Source: Kalmanozyma brasiliensis GHG001 (Eukaryota > Basidiomycota > Ustilaginomycetes > Ustilaginales). From it: a stretch of DNA of 64,000 bases. The DNA is taken from positions 558,001-622,000 of the forward strand of contig NW_015961990.1 of assembly GCF_000497045.1 (NCBI RefSeq), read 5' to 3'. Position 1 is the stretch's first letter; each line of letters starts with the position of its first letter. Made by a program: the position numbers and the translations under genes. This document shows, in pieces, positions 28,545 to 37,615 of the stretch. The notes beneath the pieces are model-generated. The model saw only the letters and a list, made by a program, of their open reading frames with translations. It made no database searches and was not told the DNA's origin.

Positions 28545-31295
28545 ATGTTCGAACGCTCGCTCTCAGACCTCATCAAGGGTCTTCGATCGCATCGAGGCAA
28601 GGATGAGCCTAAATACGTCGCCCAAGTCCTGGACGAGATCCGCCATGAGGTGCGCTCGGGCGATCTCGAGGTCAAGGCCGAAGCCGTACTCAAGCTCACC
28701 TACCTTCAGATGCTCGGCTATCCCTTCTCAGGCGCCAATTTCCACATGCTCGAGACTATGGCCTCGTCTAAATACCACCACAAGCACGTCGGCTACCTCG
28801 CTGCCGCTCAGTGCTTCTCCGCCGACACCGAGGTCCTCATCCTGGCGACCAACATGATCAAAAAGGACTTGCAATCCAGCCAATACCTCGACGTGGCGAT
28901 CGCGCTCAACGGGCTGTCCCACATCGCAACGCCAGACCTGGCAAGGCATCTGGGACCGGACGTGATCAAGCTGCTGACGCACAGCAGGCCCATGATCCGC
29001 AAGAAGGCCCTCCTCGTCCTGTACTCGCTCGTCATCAAGTGTCCCGACCTTCTCGAGGCCAGCTGGGATCGTCTCAGAGAGAAGCTCGAGGATCCAGATC
29101 TGGGCGTCGTCTCAGCAGCCGTCAACATCATCTGCGAGCTAGCACGGCGCGATCCGAGACCCTTCCTCCCTCTGTCACCGCAACTCTTCCGCCTTCTCAC
29201 CACATCGACCAACAACTGGATGCTCATCAAGATCATCAAGCTCTTCGGATCGCTTACGCCCCTCGAACCTCGTCTTGTCAAGAAGCTCGTCCCGCCAATA
29301 AGCACCATCATCTCCACCACGCCAGCCATGAGTCTGCTCTACGAATGCATCCACACCATCATCATCGGCGGCATGCTCACCCAGCCTGGCGGCGATGATC
29401 TCGCCCACACCTGCGTCGAGAAGCTCGCGAGCTTCCTCACAGACACCGATCAGAACCTCAAGTACATCGCACTGCTTGCGCTGGTCAAGATCCTGCCGAG
29501 TCACTCGCATTTGGTCGCCGAGCACCAGGATGTCATCTTTGAGTCGATCGAGGACCCAGACCTGTCGATCCGACTGCGGGCGCTCGAGCTGGTCTCCGGC
29601 ATGGCTGTCAGTCGCAACCTCGAAAGCATCGTCTCGCAGCTTCTTTCGCATCTCGAGCCACCGTCCTCATCCACCACATCTTCGACCATGGACGGCGCAG
29701 GCGCAGCAGCAGCCGCACTCAAAGCGAGCCTCACCAACGGCGGCACCGCCGGCGACGACGCCGACCCAGCCTCTGGCTCCCTCGCCGCCATCACATCGGC
29801 TAGCAACCCCACCCTGTCTCCTTCGTACCGTCTCGAGATCGTCGAGCGCATCCTCGCACTGAGCAGCTACGACACGTATGCCAACGTCAACGACTTCACC
29901 TGGTACATCGATACGCTTCTCCACCTCTCGCTGGTGTCCAATTTGCCCGATGGCAATCACGTTGGCTCGCGCATTCGGGATCAGCTGATCGACATTTCGG
30001 CGCGCGTTCGGGCGATTCGACCGCACGCCGCGCGCGTCATGACCCACTTGCTCTCGGACGGCCGTCTTGCTCCCTCATACGATTGGGTTCTGTCAGAATC
30101 TGGTTTGAGCTTCAACAAGCCCTCGGTGGGGGACGACATGCGCGAAGCACGAAAGGTGATCCATGCAGCAGCGTGGATCCTCGGCGAGTACGCGTACGAG
30201 CTCAAGCACCCCGAGCAGGTGATCCTGCTTTTGCTGCGACCGGGACTGTTCGATGCGGGGTTGTGCGATGCGTCGACGTCGGCAGTGTGCGTGCACGGCG
30301 CGGTGAAGGTGTATGCGTTTTGGGCGTCGGCCCTCTCGACCCGGTGGAGCGAGGCGGGGATGAAGCCGCAGGCTGAGTTCGATGAGCTGGTGCGCGTGAC
30401 GGGCGACGTGGTGGTCAGGTTGGATGCGATACAGAGCGTGTCGTCGGACGCAGAGGTGCAGGAGCGGACGGTCGAATACAGGCAGCTGTTCAGACTCATT
30501 GAGAAGGACCTCGAGTCGTACATCGTTACGGACCCGAGCACGGCTTCTAACGGGGAGGTTGCCAGCGGAAAGGAAGACGAGCAGAAGGGCGACGAGCTCA
30601 CCGAGAAGGCTTCCGCGCAAACCAAACCTCCGCGCAGCCTCGACCTCCTCTCCCCACCCTTCTTCAACCACACCCTTGGCCCCCTCGGCGCCAACGCACA
30701 GTCTCGCGTCCCCGAGCCGCTCGACCTCGACCTGCACGCATGGATCGTCCCGCCCGAGAGCTTCGTCGTGCTGGACAGCATCGATCTGTCCTCGCATCTC
30801 GAGGCGGATGATGAGCCGTTCGTCACCAGTCACGCGCCGATCGAGCCGAAGAAGGCTGCGGTGCCGTCAGCAAGGGAGAGCAAAGCGCAGAGAGAGGCGA
30901 GACTCCAGAAGCAGCGCGAGGATCCTTTTTACATTGTCGACTCTCCGGCTGCCTCACGAAGTGCAGCGATGAGAAATGAGGGGCAGGACGAGGAGGATGT
31001 GGATCAGATCCCCATTGTTCGGCTGGACAATCTGATCGCTCCAGACAGCAAGACCCAAAACAAAGCGGAGGCCACGCAAACGCCGACGCGACCGCCAGTT
31101 CTGGAGCAGGAGGAGATGCCGGAGCAAATCGCTAAGGTCAAGTCAAAGAAGAAGGCCTCGTCAAGCATCAGAACAAAGACAGCGCCGTCGGAGGAGGGAG
31201 CGGAGGACGAAGACGGTGCGACAAAAGTGGTCAAGGTGACCAAGAAGAAGAAGGCGAGCAAGAGCAATGTCGGATCCAATGTTGTCATTGACTAA
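28545..31295 (+). CDS. APL5: AP-3 complex subunit delta
   Basis: Large chain of the AP-3 adaptor that sorts cargo from Golgi/endosome to the vacuole. 916 residues, intronless. The adaptin N-terminal solenoid spans about 1-600. It starts with MFERSLSDLIKGLRSHRG and contains the delta-type YLQMLGYPFSGANFHMLETMASSKYHHKHVGYLAAAQCF, LNGLSHIATPDLARHLGPDVIKLL and VNDFTWYIDTLLHLS segments. Residues about 660-900 are charged and disordered (hinge), with a Lys-rich KVKSKKKAS...KVTKKKKASK tail. No gamma-type ear domain is evident, as in fungal delta chains. The ATG at 28545 directly precedes the conserved block. Confidence 0.94.
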   Translation: MFERSLSDLIKGLRSHRGKDEPKYVAQVLDEIRHEVRSGDLEVKAEAVLKLTYLQMLGYPFSGANFHMLETMASSKYHHKHVGYLAAAQCFSADTEVLILATNMIKKDLQSSQYLDVAIALNGLSHIATPDLARHLGPDVIKLLTHSRPMIRKKALLVLYSLVIKCPDLLEASWDRLREKLEDPDLGVVSAAVNIICELARRDPRPFLPLSPQLFRLLTTSTNNWMLIKIIKLFGSLTPLEPRLVKKLVPPISTIISTTPAMSLLYECIHTIIIGGMLTQPGGDDLAHTCVEKLASFLTDTDQNLKYIALLALVKILPSHSHLVAEHQDVIFESIEDPDLSIRLRALELVSGMAVSRNLESIVSQLLSHLEPPSSSTTSSTMDGAGAAAAALKASLTNGGTAGDDADPASGSLAAITSASNPTLSPSYRLEIVERILALSSYDTYANVNDFTWYIDTLLHLSLVSNLPDGNHVGSRIRDQLIDISARVRAIRPHAARVMTHLLSDGRLAPSYDWVLSESGLSFNKPSVGDDMREARKVIHAAAWILGEYAYELKHPEQVILLLLRPGLFDAGLCDASTSAVCVHGAVKVYAFWASALSTRWSEAGMKPQAEFDELVRVTGDVVVRLDAIQSVSSDAEVQERTVEYRQLFRLIEKDLESYIVTDPSTASNGEVASGKEDEQKGDELTEKASAQTKPPRSLDLLSPPFFNHTLGPLGANAQSRVPEPLDLDLHAWIVPPESFVVLDSIDLSSHLEADDEPFVTSHAPIEPKKAAVPSARESKAQREARLQKQREDPFYIVDSPAASRSAAMRNEGQDEEDVDQIPIVRLDNLIAPDSKTQNKAEATQTPTRPPVLEQEEMPEQIAKVKSKKKASSSIRTKTAPSEEGAEDEDGATKVVKVTKKKKASKSNVGSNVVID

Positions 31296-31422
31296 AGCAC
31301 TCGCGCAAGAAAGACAAGCGATACCACGCGATGTAGCGCCTGCCATCTTCATAAGCAGTGTGATTGTGTGATGACGAAAGAGTTCCTTGCTTGTGCTACA
31401 GGGCCGTGCAGCTTCAAGCACG

Positions 31423-33366
31423 TCAGCGCAGCTGCCACTTCAACACGCCATAAAACCCGACCCTGTACACGACCATGATGACGACCAGCAGCCCCGCATA
31501 CAGCCCCATCGTGTTGGTCGGTATGCCAATCGCATGCATCACATCTTCCCCGCTGACCGCGCAGATCCCTTGCTTGATCAGCGAGCTCGGGTAGGCGCAA
31601 TTGCAATCACCTCCCACCACGCTGCCCTGACAGGCAAAAACCGTCCCCAGCATATCGTTCTGGACGAGCAGATCAAACGCGTACGTCTCGTAGTCGATCC
31701 AGTGGGCCCAGTAGTACCAAAACCTGGGCAGATTGGCAGCCCGAATAAAGTAGCCCTGGACGCACATCCAGAAGCCATTCAGAAACGCACTGACCGCGAG
31801 GGCGGCGACGAAGATCGGTAGCGCCGCTGCGACGAGCAGAGCCTGAAATTCGGCCGTGAGCACGCCGAGGTAGAGAAAGACCAGAAACTTGCCAAACCCG
31901 CCCGGTCGCAGACCGATACTCCAGTAGGTGAGCACGGAGAAGAGCAGCGAGCAGACAAACATCAACGGTACGGTCGAGATCGTGTTGGCGAGCGTAAACG
32001 CCAGTGGACCGTACAACCGATTGCGCGATTCACGCAACAGCACCGCCCGCTCTTCCAAGAAAGATGGGATACCAGCAACAGCCATAAAGCCCAAGAAGGC
32101 GACGCTGAAGAAGTGCACCGAGAGCCGGTCGTTGATGCGCGTATCGGTGAGCGAGAGATGCACCCACACAGTGGCAAGCAGAACACCCATGCCGAGGTAC
32201 ATGCCGAGTCGAATGCCGTATGCGAGCAGGTTGCGGGAGTAGTTGAGCAAGTTGCGACGTGTGAGGGTGAGCGTGCGCGAGAGGTGGATGGCGAAGCTGC
32301 TGGATGCGGGTGCCGAGGGCGAAGGTGCGTCCGAGCAAGTCGTGAACTTGGGCGACGAGCGATCGTGCCCACTGCCAACGAGGGCGTGGTGGGACGTGCC
32401 AGGTGTGATACGAGTCGAGACGTGGCTAGCCCAGGCATCGGCGAACGCTCCCGAATCGCCCTTGGTGACCTTCTCGCCTGCGTTGGAAACACCCTCTCGT
32501 CCCTTGCTTCGGCTCGAATCGACAAAATCATCGTTGACCAACCCAATCATGAAATCCGCCGGATTGGTAAACTCGGGACAACGATGGCCCAACCCAGCAA
32601 ACCAAGCCGCCACCCCACCTGTGCTACCCTGATACACCGTCCTTCCCTTGCTCAGCAGCAGCGCGTTGTCAAACGTGCTGAAAATCTCCCAGTTGGGGCT
32701 GTGGATGGTGGCGAGCACGGCGATGCTGTGCCGCTTGGCGAGGTTGGCGATGGCACCGACGACTTCGTGGGCGGTAAACGTGTCGAGTCCGCTGGTGGGT
32801 TCGTCGAGGAACAGGATCTTGGGGAGGGTGACGAGCGAGCAACCGATGCTGACACGTCGCTTTTGACCGCCACTGATACCACGCTGGATGGGTGTGCCGA
32901 TTCGCTGGGATGCCACAGACGTCAGTCCGAGGTCGGCGATGATCACGTCCACTCTCGCGTCGATATCGGCAGTGGGGGTGGTGGGTGGGAGAGAGAGCTT
33001 GGCAGAGTACCAGATGGTTTCGCGGACAGTGAGCACGCCGAGCAGCGAATCGTGCTGCTCGACATAGGACGAGACGCTCTTGACGTCCTTGGTCGCAATC
33101 GAGACGGTGACGCTGCCCGAAGAGGGGGCGCGACGGGTAGAGAGCACGTCGAGAAAGGTAGACTTGCCCGCGCCGGACGGGCCCATGATGGCGAGCATCT
33201 CGCCGGGAGCAACGCTACCCGAGAGGCCGGTGAGAAGCTGCTTGTCGGCGAAGGGAGGGATGTTGCGGAAATAGGAGCTGAGAGGGCGCTTGGCAGGCAG
33301 AGACACGCTGATGTCCTCCCAGACCAGGCCGCCTTGCGAGGCTGCGCATTCGATGTCCTTCGTCAT
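31423..33366 (-). CDS. ABCG half-transporter (white/PDR-type)
   Basis: 647 residues, intronless, one nucleotide-binding domain followed by one membrane domain. Walker A is GPSGAGKST (62-70), the signature is ISGGQKRR (164-171), and Walker B is ILFLDEP (184-190), followed by the D-loop TSGLD. The H-loop lies in ATIHSPN, characteristic of ABCG. A Ser/Gly-rich linker with several SxG runs spans about 285-360. Six membrane spans start with NLLNYSRNLLAYGIRLGMYLGMGVLL. The extracellular loop near the end has a Cys cluster (CQGSVVGGDCNC...C). Half-size ABCG proteins act as dimers and export lipids, sterols or secondary metabolites; the substrate is unknown. Its upstream side faces the 2.5-kb gene-poor region containing the gap. 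Confidence 0.93.
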   Translation of the reverse strand: MTKDIECAASQGGLVWEDISVSLPAKRPLSSYFRNIPPFADKQLLTGLSGSVAPGEMLAIMGPSGAGKSTFLDVLSTRRAPSSGSVTVSIATKDVKSVSSYVEQHDSLLGVLTVRETIWYSAKLSLPPTTPTADIDARVDVIIADLGLTSVASQRIGTPIQRGISGGQKRRVSIGCSLVTLPKILFLDEPTSGLDTFTAHEVVGAIANLAKRHSIAVLATIHSPNWEIFSTFDNALLLSKGRTVYQGSTGGVAAWFAGLGHRCPEFTNPADFMIGLVNDDFVDSSRSKGREGVSNAGEKVTKGDSGAFADAWASHVSTRITPGTSHHALVGSGHDRSSPKFTTCSDAPSPSAPASSSFAIHLSRTLTLTRRNLLNYSRNLLAYGIRLGMYLGMGVLLATVWVHLSLTDTRINDRLSVHFFSVAFLGFMAVAGIPSFLEERAVLLRESRNRLYGPLAFTLANTISTVPLMFVCSLLFSVLTYWSIGLRPGGFGKFLVFLYLGVLTAEFQALLVAAALPIFVAALAVSAFLNGFWMCVQGYFIRAANLPRFWYYWAHWIDYETYAFDLLVQNDMLGTVFACQGSVVGGDCNCAYPSSLIKQGICAVSGEDVMHAIGIPTNTMGLYAGLLVVIMVVYRVGFYGVLKWQLR

Positions 33367-33784
33367 TGCAGTAGTCTAGAAACGGTCGTTTCGAGGTACC
33401 TTGGAGCAAAGAGACTTGGTAGTAAAGCCACATTGACTTGATATATACTCTTCCCCCAACAAGGTTCATCCATTTCTCTCCCGACTCCCTTTCGCGTCAC
33501 GAGGGCAGGATGAGCATGCCGAGGTTCCCTCAAAGGCAGTCACTCTCAGCTTTGATGGCTCCAGCATCATAGCAAATCGGAGTCAGACGAGCTGCAGGTC
33601 CTTCCAGCCTTCTCACGGGAGCGGACCGCGGGCAACAATGCGAGAGGAGCAGCGGGACAGGGAACGCCGCTCACTTACACTTGTTCCTCAGCCTCGTTCT
33701 CTCTGGCGGAACGACAATGCTCGAAGATGGATTTCTCTTGAACGGCTGGGAATTAGAAAGAATCTGGGAAAGAATCCGGGTTCA

Positions 33785-33786
<2 letters not shown>

Positions 33787-33820
<34 letters not shown>
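33787..33820 (+). repeat. Homopolymer run of 34 T
   Basis: Uninterrupted T34 preceded by TTCACC and followed by CCTTTT and the N gap. It could be the poly-A tail of a minus-strand retroposed insertion, or a sequencing-limited simple repeat. Confidence 0.9.
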
Positions 33821-33826
33821 CCTTTT

Positions 33827-33859
33827 NNNNNNNNNNNNNNNNNNNNNNNNNNNNNNNNN
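33827..33859. other. Assembly gap (33 N)
   Basis: Thirty-three unresolved bases directly after the T run. Sequence continuity and true distance across this point are uncertain. Confidence 1.
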
Positions 33860-35716
33860 TCCTGATACGGAATCTAGTGTGCTAAGGTCGAGCTGAGAAT
33901 GATTCGTGCTCGGAGCGACCACCAAAACCTTTGTCGGAAGGCCGTTGTTGGCTCTTGCATCTCGGAACAAAGGGTTTGACGTGGAAGCTGAACGAGGTCG
34001 GGCATCGTCGTCTCTAGATAGATTTGATCCGCGGCACGTCGAAACCACCACGGTTCCCATGACATTCAGCCGCCGCTATGTCAGGAACGGCTGACAAGGC
34101 TTGCGATACCAGAGGCTTGACCTTGGTATCGCTGGTCGCGGTCCGACCAAAGAGCCGGTCTGAAGACCGCGCGCTTCGATCCCACCCTGTGCCGATCAAG
34201 GTTTGCACGCAGCCCACGTTGCGTCTCGGTCTCGCATCGCAAGCTTCCGTCTCGAGACAAACATTGAGCCGAAGCATGTCGTATTAAGTTTGACATTAGG
34301 AGCTTGTGCATCGCATGTGCCATTGAACGACTCGACGGTGCAGACGAAGAAGACGGACCCAATGGAAATCAGTGTGTAGAGCGCTCTGATCTGCCCACGA
34401 AGCTTGTGAGCCTCGCGATCCTTGCCTGGCTGCCTCATCTCTCTTCACGGACCTTACAAGGGAAAGAGCGAACACTGCAGCCGATCGTCGCGTATCTCCC
34501 TCGCACTCTGAAGCTGATGTGAGCCGTCTTGTATGCTTTGACTGCGAACCCTTGGTCGAACCCTTGGTCAAAGGGCACGGGATAAGTTGCGCAGCAGGGG
34601 CAAAGTCAGCGCAGACCGAGGGACGGGACATGCCGCTCGCATCGAATGTAGGCTGGGCCTGAATTCTTGACAGGGGGTGCCCAGCCGGCTGCCGCGTTTC
34701 GTTGACAGAATCGCTTCTTGTCTGGAAGCAAGCGCATGCGCGCAAAACGTGTTTCCGACCCCGCTGGTCAAGCTCCTCTTCGGTTCCATCATGTCGAGCC
34801 TTGTTGCGTACTCCTTTGCACTGAGCTCTCGCTCAGCCTCGCCTTCACTGCGAGGGTCAGGAGGACAGGATGGATGGAGAGAGAAAAACGTCCTGTGTGC
34901 GAGACAGGGGTCGCCCGCCAAGAATCCGGGTCGATGAGGAGGCTTGGGGTCGCCTTTCTTTTTTTTCCCTTTTTTTTCTTTGTTTGTCCTTTTTGCATCT
35001 CATGGAAAATGCCATTTGCTCCATTTGAATTCTCACTTGACCCAGTCTTTCGCCCCCGGGTCGAACACGCCGATGCCGCTGGTCTTGTTCAGCTGCCCGT
35101 GCCAGTCGCGCCAGACTCTCCAGTCGTGCCCTCCAGGCCCTCTAGCTCTAGCCTGTCGTCGTTGCCTAGCTCCTCCTGGTCAGGACCGTGTGTGACTAGA
35201 ACGAATGGAAAGGGGGTTACGATGACTCGAGAGCGTCGATTTGCATCAAGAAAGAGTATAGAATGTCCTACACACCCGCCAAAACGCTTCTCCTGACCCG
35301 AAAAGGCGCCCGAACCAGGTCGTATAAGAAGCTACGCCTCTGGAGCTCGATCACGCCATCGCGGATTTCCCAGCACGCCATCGACCTTTCTACTACCTTC
35401 GTATTGTCCCCCTCCCCACCCCTCCCCCTTGGCTCACCTTCAATACAAACTCAAACCTTGCCTCCCCCAGTCCCCGCACAAGCTCGCGTAGAACCCGGTG
35501 TCGCATCGCGCACTGTTGGACAAGCCAGACCGGTCGCACCCACATTTTGTTTGCTGCGTGTTTGGCCTGTCAAACGTAAACGTGGCGCTCGCTTCCGGTG
35601 CTTTTTCGAAGCGGGTGTCAGCCAGGAACTCGGAACGCAGTGTTTATCCGCGTTACGGAGAACGACGCTTTTGACCGGCGGCAGTGACGAACGACAACGT
35701 AGTCTTCCTTTTGACA

Positions 35717-35722
35717 TATAAG
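35717..35722 (+). promoter_or_regulatory. TATA box upstream of MoCo-sulfurase-like gene
   Basis: TATAAG within GACATATAAGGGG, 137 bp before the ATG at 35854. Confidence 0.5.
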
Positions 35723-35853
35723 GGGACGCAACAACGAACGCACCGAGCAGCCGTCCAGCGTCGAGCGAGTATCCAAAAGAGCTCTGTACACTTTCGCATC
35801 TAAAGTTTTGTTCCTCACCGCCTCCCTCGCTTGGAACTGGAGGACGCACAAAC

Positions 35854-37434
35854 ATGCTCGCCCACCTAAAAGCCCTCCGCACGACGCACTCCACGCCGCT
35901 CTCCTTCCCCGACGCGCTCACCTACCACCAGGACAAATCCACATTCATCTCCTCCCATCCCGCCTACCCCTCTCGCTCGCTTCACACCCTTCGTCGGGAT
36001 GAATTCTCACGCCTGGACACCTCTTCCGCGGTCTACCTCGACTACACAGGTTCCGCCCTACCTCCATCCTCGCTTCTCACAACGCACCTCCATCATTTGC
36101 GTTCCAGTGTCCTCGGCAACCCACACAGCACCTCTCCCGCCGCACTCCTGTCCTCGGCCTCGGCAGACGAAGCGCGTGCGGCGGTGCTGGAGTTCTTCCA
36201 CGCCGATCCGACGGTGTACGACGTGGTGTGGACGGCCAACGCCAGCGCGGGGGTGAAGATTGTTGGTGAGACGTACAATTGGTCGGGTCGGCGGGTGGTG
36301 CTGCCTCGAGACGCGCATAATTCCATCAACAGTCTGGCGCGGCGTGCGGAGGCCCATGGGGGGTCTTTCGAGTTCGTTGATTACGACGGTGACTCCATCC
36401 CACGTGGCGCGTACATCGAGACGCTGACAAAGGGCGAGGATAAAGGGATGGTCTTCTTCACCGGACAAAGCAACATCACTGGCGCGAAACTCGATCTGAC
36501 CCTGCTGCAGCAAGCAAAGTCGCTCGGATGGGACGTAGGTCTCGACGCCGCCGCTCTAGCCCCTTCCACCCGCATCAGCCTCCGCGACCACAGGGTGGAT
36601 TTCATGGTCGTTTCGCTCTACAAGATCTGTGGCTACCCCACTGGGCTTGGCGCGCTGATTCTCAGAAAGGACGCTTACGCCAAGTTGACCCGCAAAGAAA
36701 CGTTTTTCGGCGGCAACATTGTCGGCATCACCATGGATCGGATGGAATTCTCGCTCGTGGATGGACCGGAGAGGTTCGAGGATGGAACCTGCAATTTTGC
36801 CTCTCTTTCGGCGGTGAAGCCTGGACTGGAGTTTGCGGCCAAGTGGATGGGACCTGTTGTGCAACGAAATCAGCTGCTCATGCAATGGCTAGTAGCTCAG
36901 CTGGAGAGTATCTACTATCCTCCTTCATCAACGCGCGAGCACGAAAGGGAGGGGGAGAAACGTCTCTCATCATCGACAGCCTCGACCGCGGCCCCGCCGG
37001 TGAAGCTCGTCCGTCTCCCCAACCCCTCTTCGGGAGAAAAAGGAATGACGCTACCCCTCGTCCTCTCCAGCCGCGAGAACCACGCCTTGAACTACCGCTT
37101 CGTCATCTGGGCTGCGGCGCAGGAAAACATCTCGCTCCGCGGCGGACCGTGCATGTGCAACCCCGGCGCGTCCTCCTCCGTCATGCAAAGAGGGATCATT
37201 ACCGATCTGGCCGCGTCGACGTTGTTAGCAGAGGCGGACGTGGGCATTGTCAGGGTCAGCCTGGGGATCGCAACGAACTTCAAAGACGTTTGGCGCCTGG
37301 TCAGGTTCGTGAGAAGGTTGACGGATGATGTATGGGTCGACGGGATGTGGAAGGTGTACGCGAGGGCGGATCCGGGGGCGAGATTGAGTAACGATGTTGA
37401 CGAGCTTCATGCGTTGGCGACGAGGAAGAGATGA
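35854..37434 (+). CDS. Class V PLP enzyme, molybdenum-cofactor-sulfurase-like, no MOSC domain
   Basis: 526 residues, intronless. The aminotransferase-V/NifS-like fold is clear: YLDYTGSALPP (61-71), GNPHSTSP (89-96), cofactor-binding DAAALAPS with Asp231, and the PLP lysine K257 in VSLYKICGYPTGLGAL, the wording typical of the sulfurase domain of MOCOS/ABA3/HxB. The active-loop segment GGPCMCNPGASS (Cys433, Cys435) corresponds to the sulfurase GxFCNPGA loop carrying the persulfide cysteine. Full MoCo sulfurases are about 800 residues with a C-terminal MOSC domain; here the frame ends after the PLP domain. It may still sulfurate MoCo, or be a stand-alone cysteine desulfurase-like enzyme of unknown substrate. 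Confidence 0.88.
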   Translation: MLAHLKALRTTHSTPLSFPDALTYHQDKSTFISSHPAYPSRSLHTLRRDEFSRLDTSSAVYLDYTGSALPPSSLLTTHLHHLRSSVLGNPHSTSPAALLSSASADEARAAVLEFFHADPTVYDVVWTANASAGVKIVGETYNWSGRRVVLPRDAHNSINSLARRAEAHGGSFEFVDYDGDSIPRGAYIETLTKGEDKGMVFFTGQSNITGAKLDLTLLQQAKSLGWDVGLDAAALAPSTRISLRDHRVDFMVVSLYKICGYPTGLGALILRKDAYAKLTRKETFFGGNIVGITMDRMEFSLVDGPERFEDGTCNFASLSAVKPGLEFAAKWMGPVVQRNQLLMQWLVAQLESIYYPPSSTREHEREGEKRLSSSTASTAAPPVKLVRLPNPSSGEKGMTLPLVLSSRENHALNYRFVIWAAAQENISLRGGPCMCNPGASSSVMQRGIITDLAASTLLAEADVGIVRVSLGIATNFKDVWRLVRFVRRLTDDVWVDGMWKVYARADPGARLSNDVDELHALATRKR

Positions 37435-37615
37435 GGAGCTTTCGGCGCCATGGACATTGTCGGATAAAGCATTGACGGATGATATGTGCTTCATGAACAC
37501 TTTGGCGCTTCGCATAGTAACGCTCGAATAATGGATGGCTTCGTCATGCTTTCCATTGAGCCTGAACCGGTGTGACGAGTGACAACGGTGAAGAATGACG
37601 TCGTCCGTGTTTGAC

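Larger units (their letters stand above)
33367..35853. other. Gene-poor region with T-tracts and assembly gap
   Basis: About 2.5 kb between two divergent genes (ABCG transporter and MoCo-sulfurase-like protein). It contains a 34-T run, 33 unknown bases, a second T-rich tract near 34957-34995, and a perfect tandem 12-mer GAACCCTTGGTC at 34546-34569. Frames of 60-190 codons exist on both strands, for example 35263-35721 (152 codons from an ATG), but show no domain or signal peptide. The last 140 bases hold a TATA box for the downstream gene. Confidence 0.5.

Noticed and set aside
32113..33441. 442-codon plus-strand frame over the ABCG gene
   Set aside because: Antisense to the ATPase domain with intact Walker motifs on the minus strand; composition is Arg/Gly/Asp-rich and motif-free.
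34546..34569. Perfect tandem 12-mer GAACCCTTGGTC
   Set aside because: Only two short copies, with no context; probably simple slippage.
35263..35721. 152-codon frame from an ATG in the gene-poor region
   Set aside because: No signal peptide or domain, Pro/Arg-rich, and overlapping the probable promoter of the next gene; not enough to call a gene.
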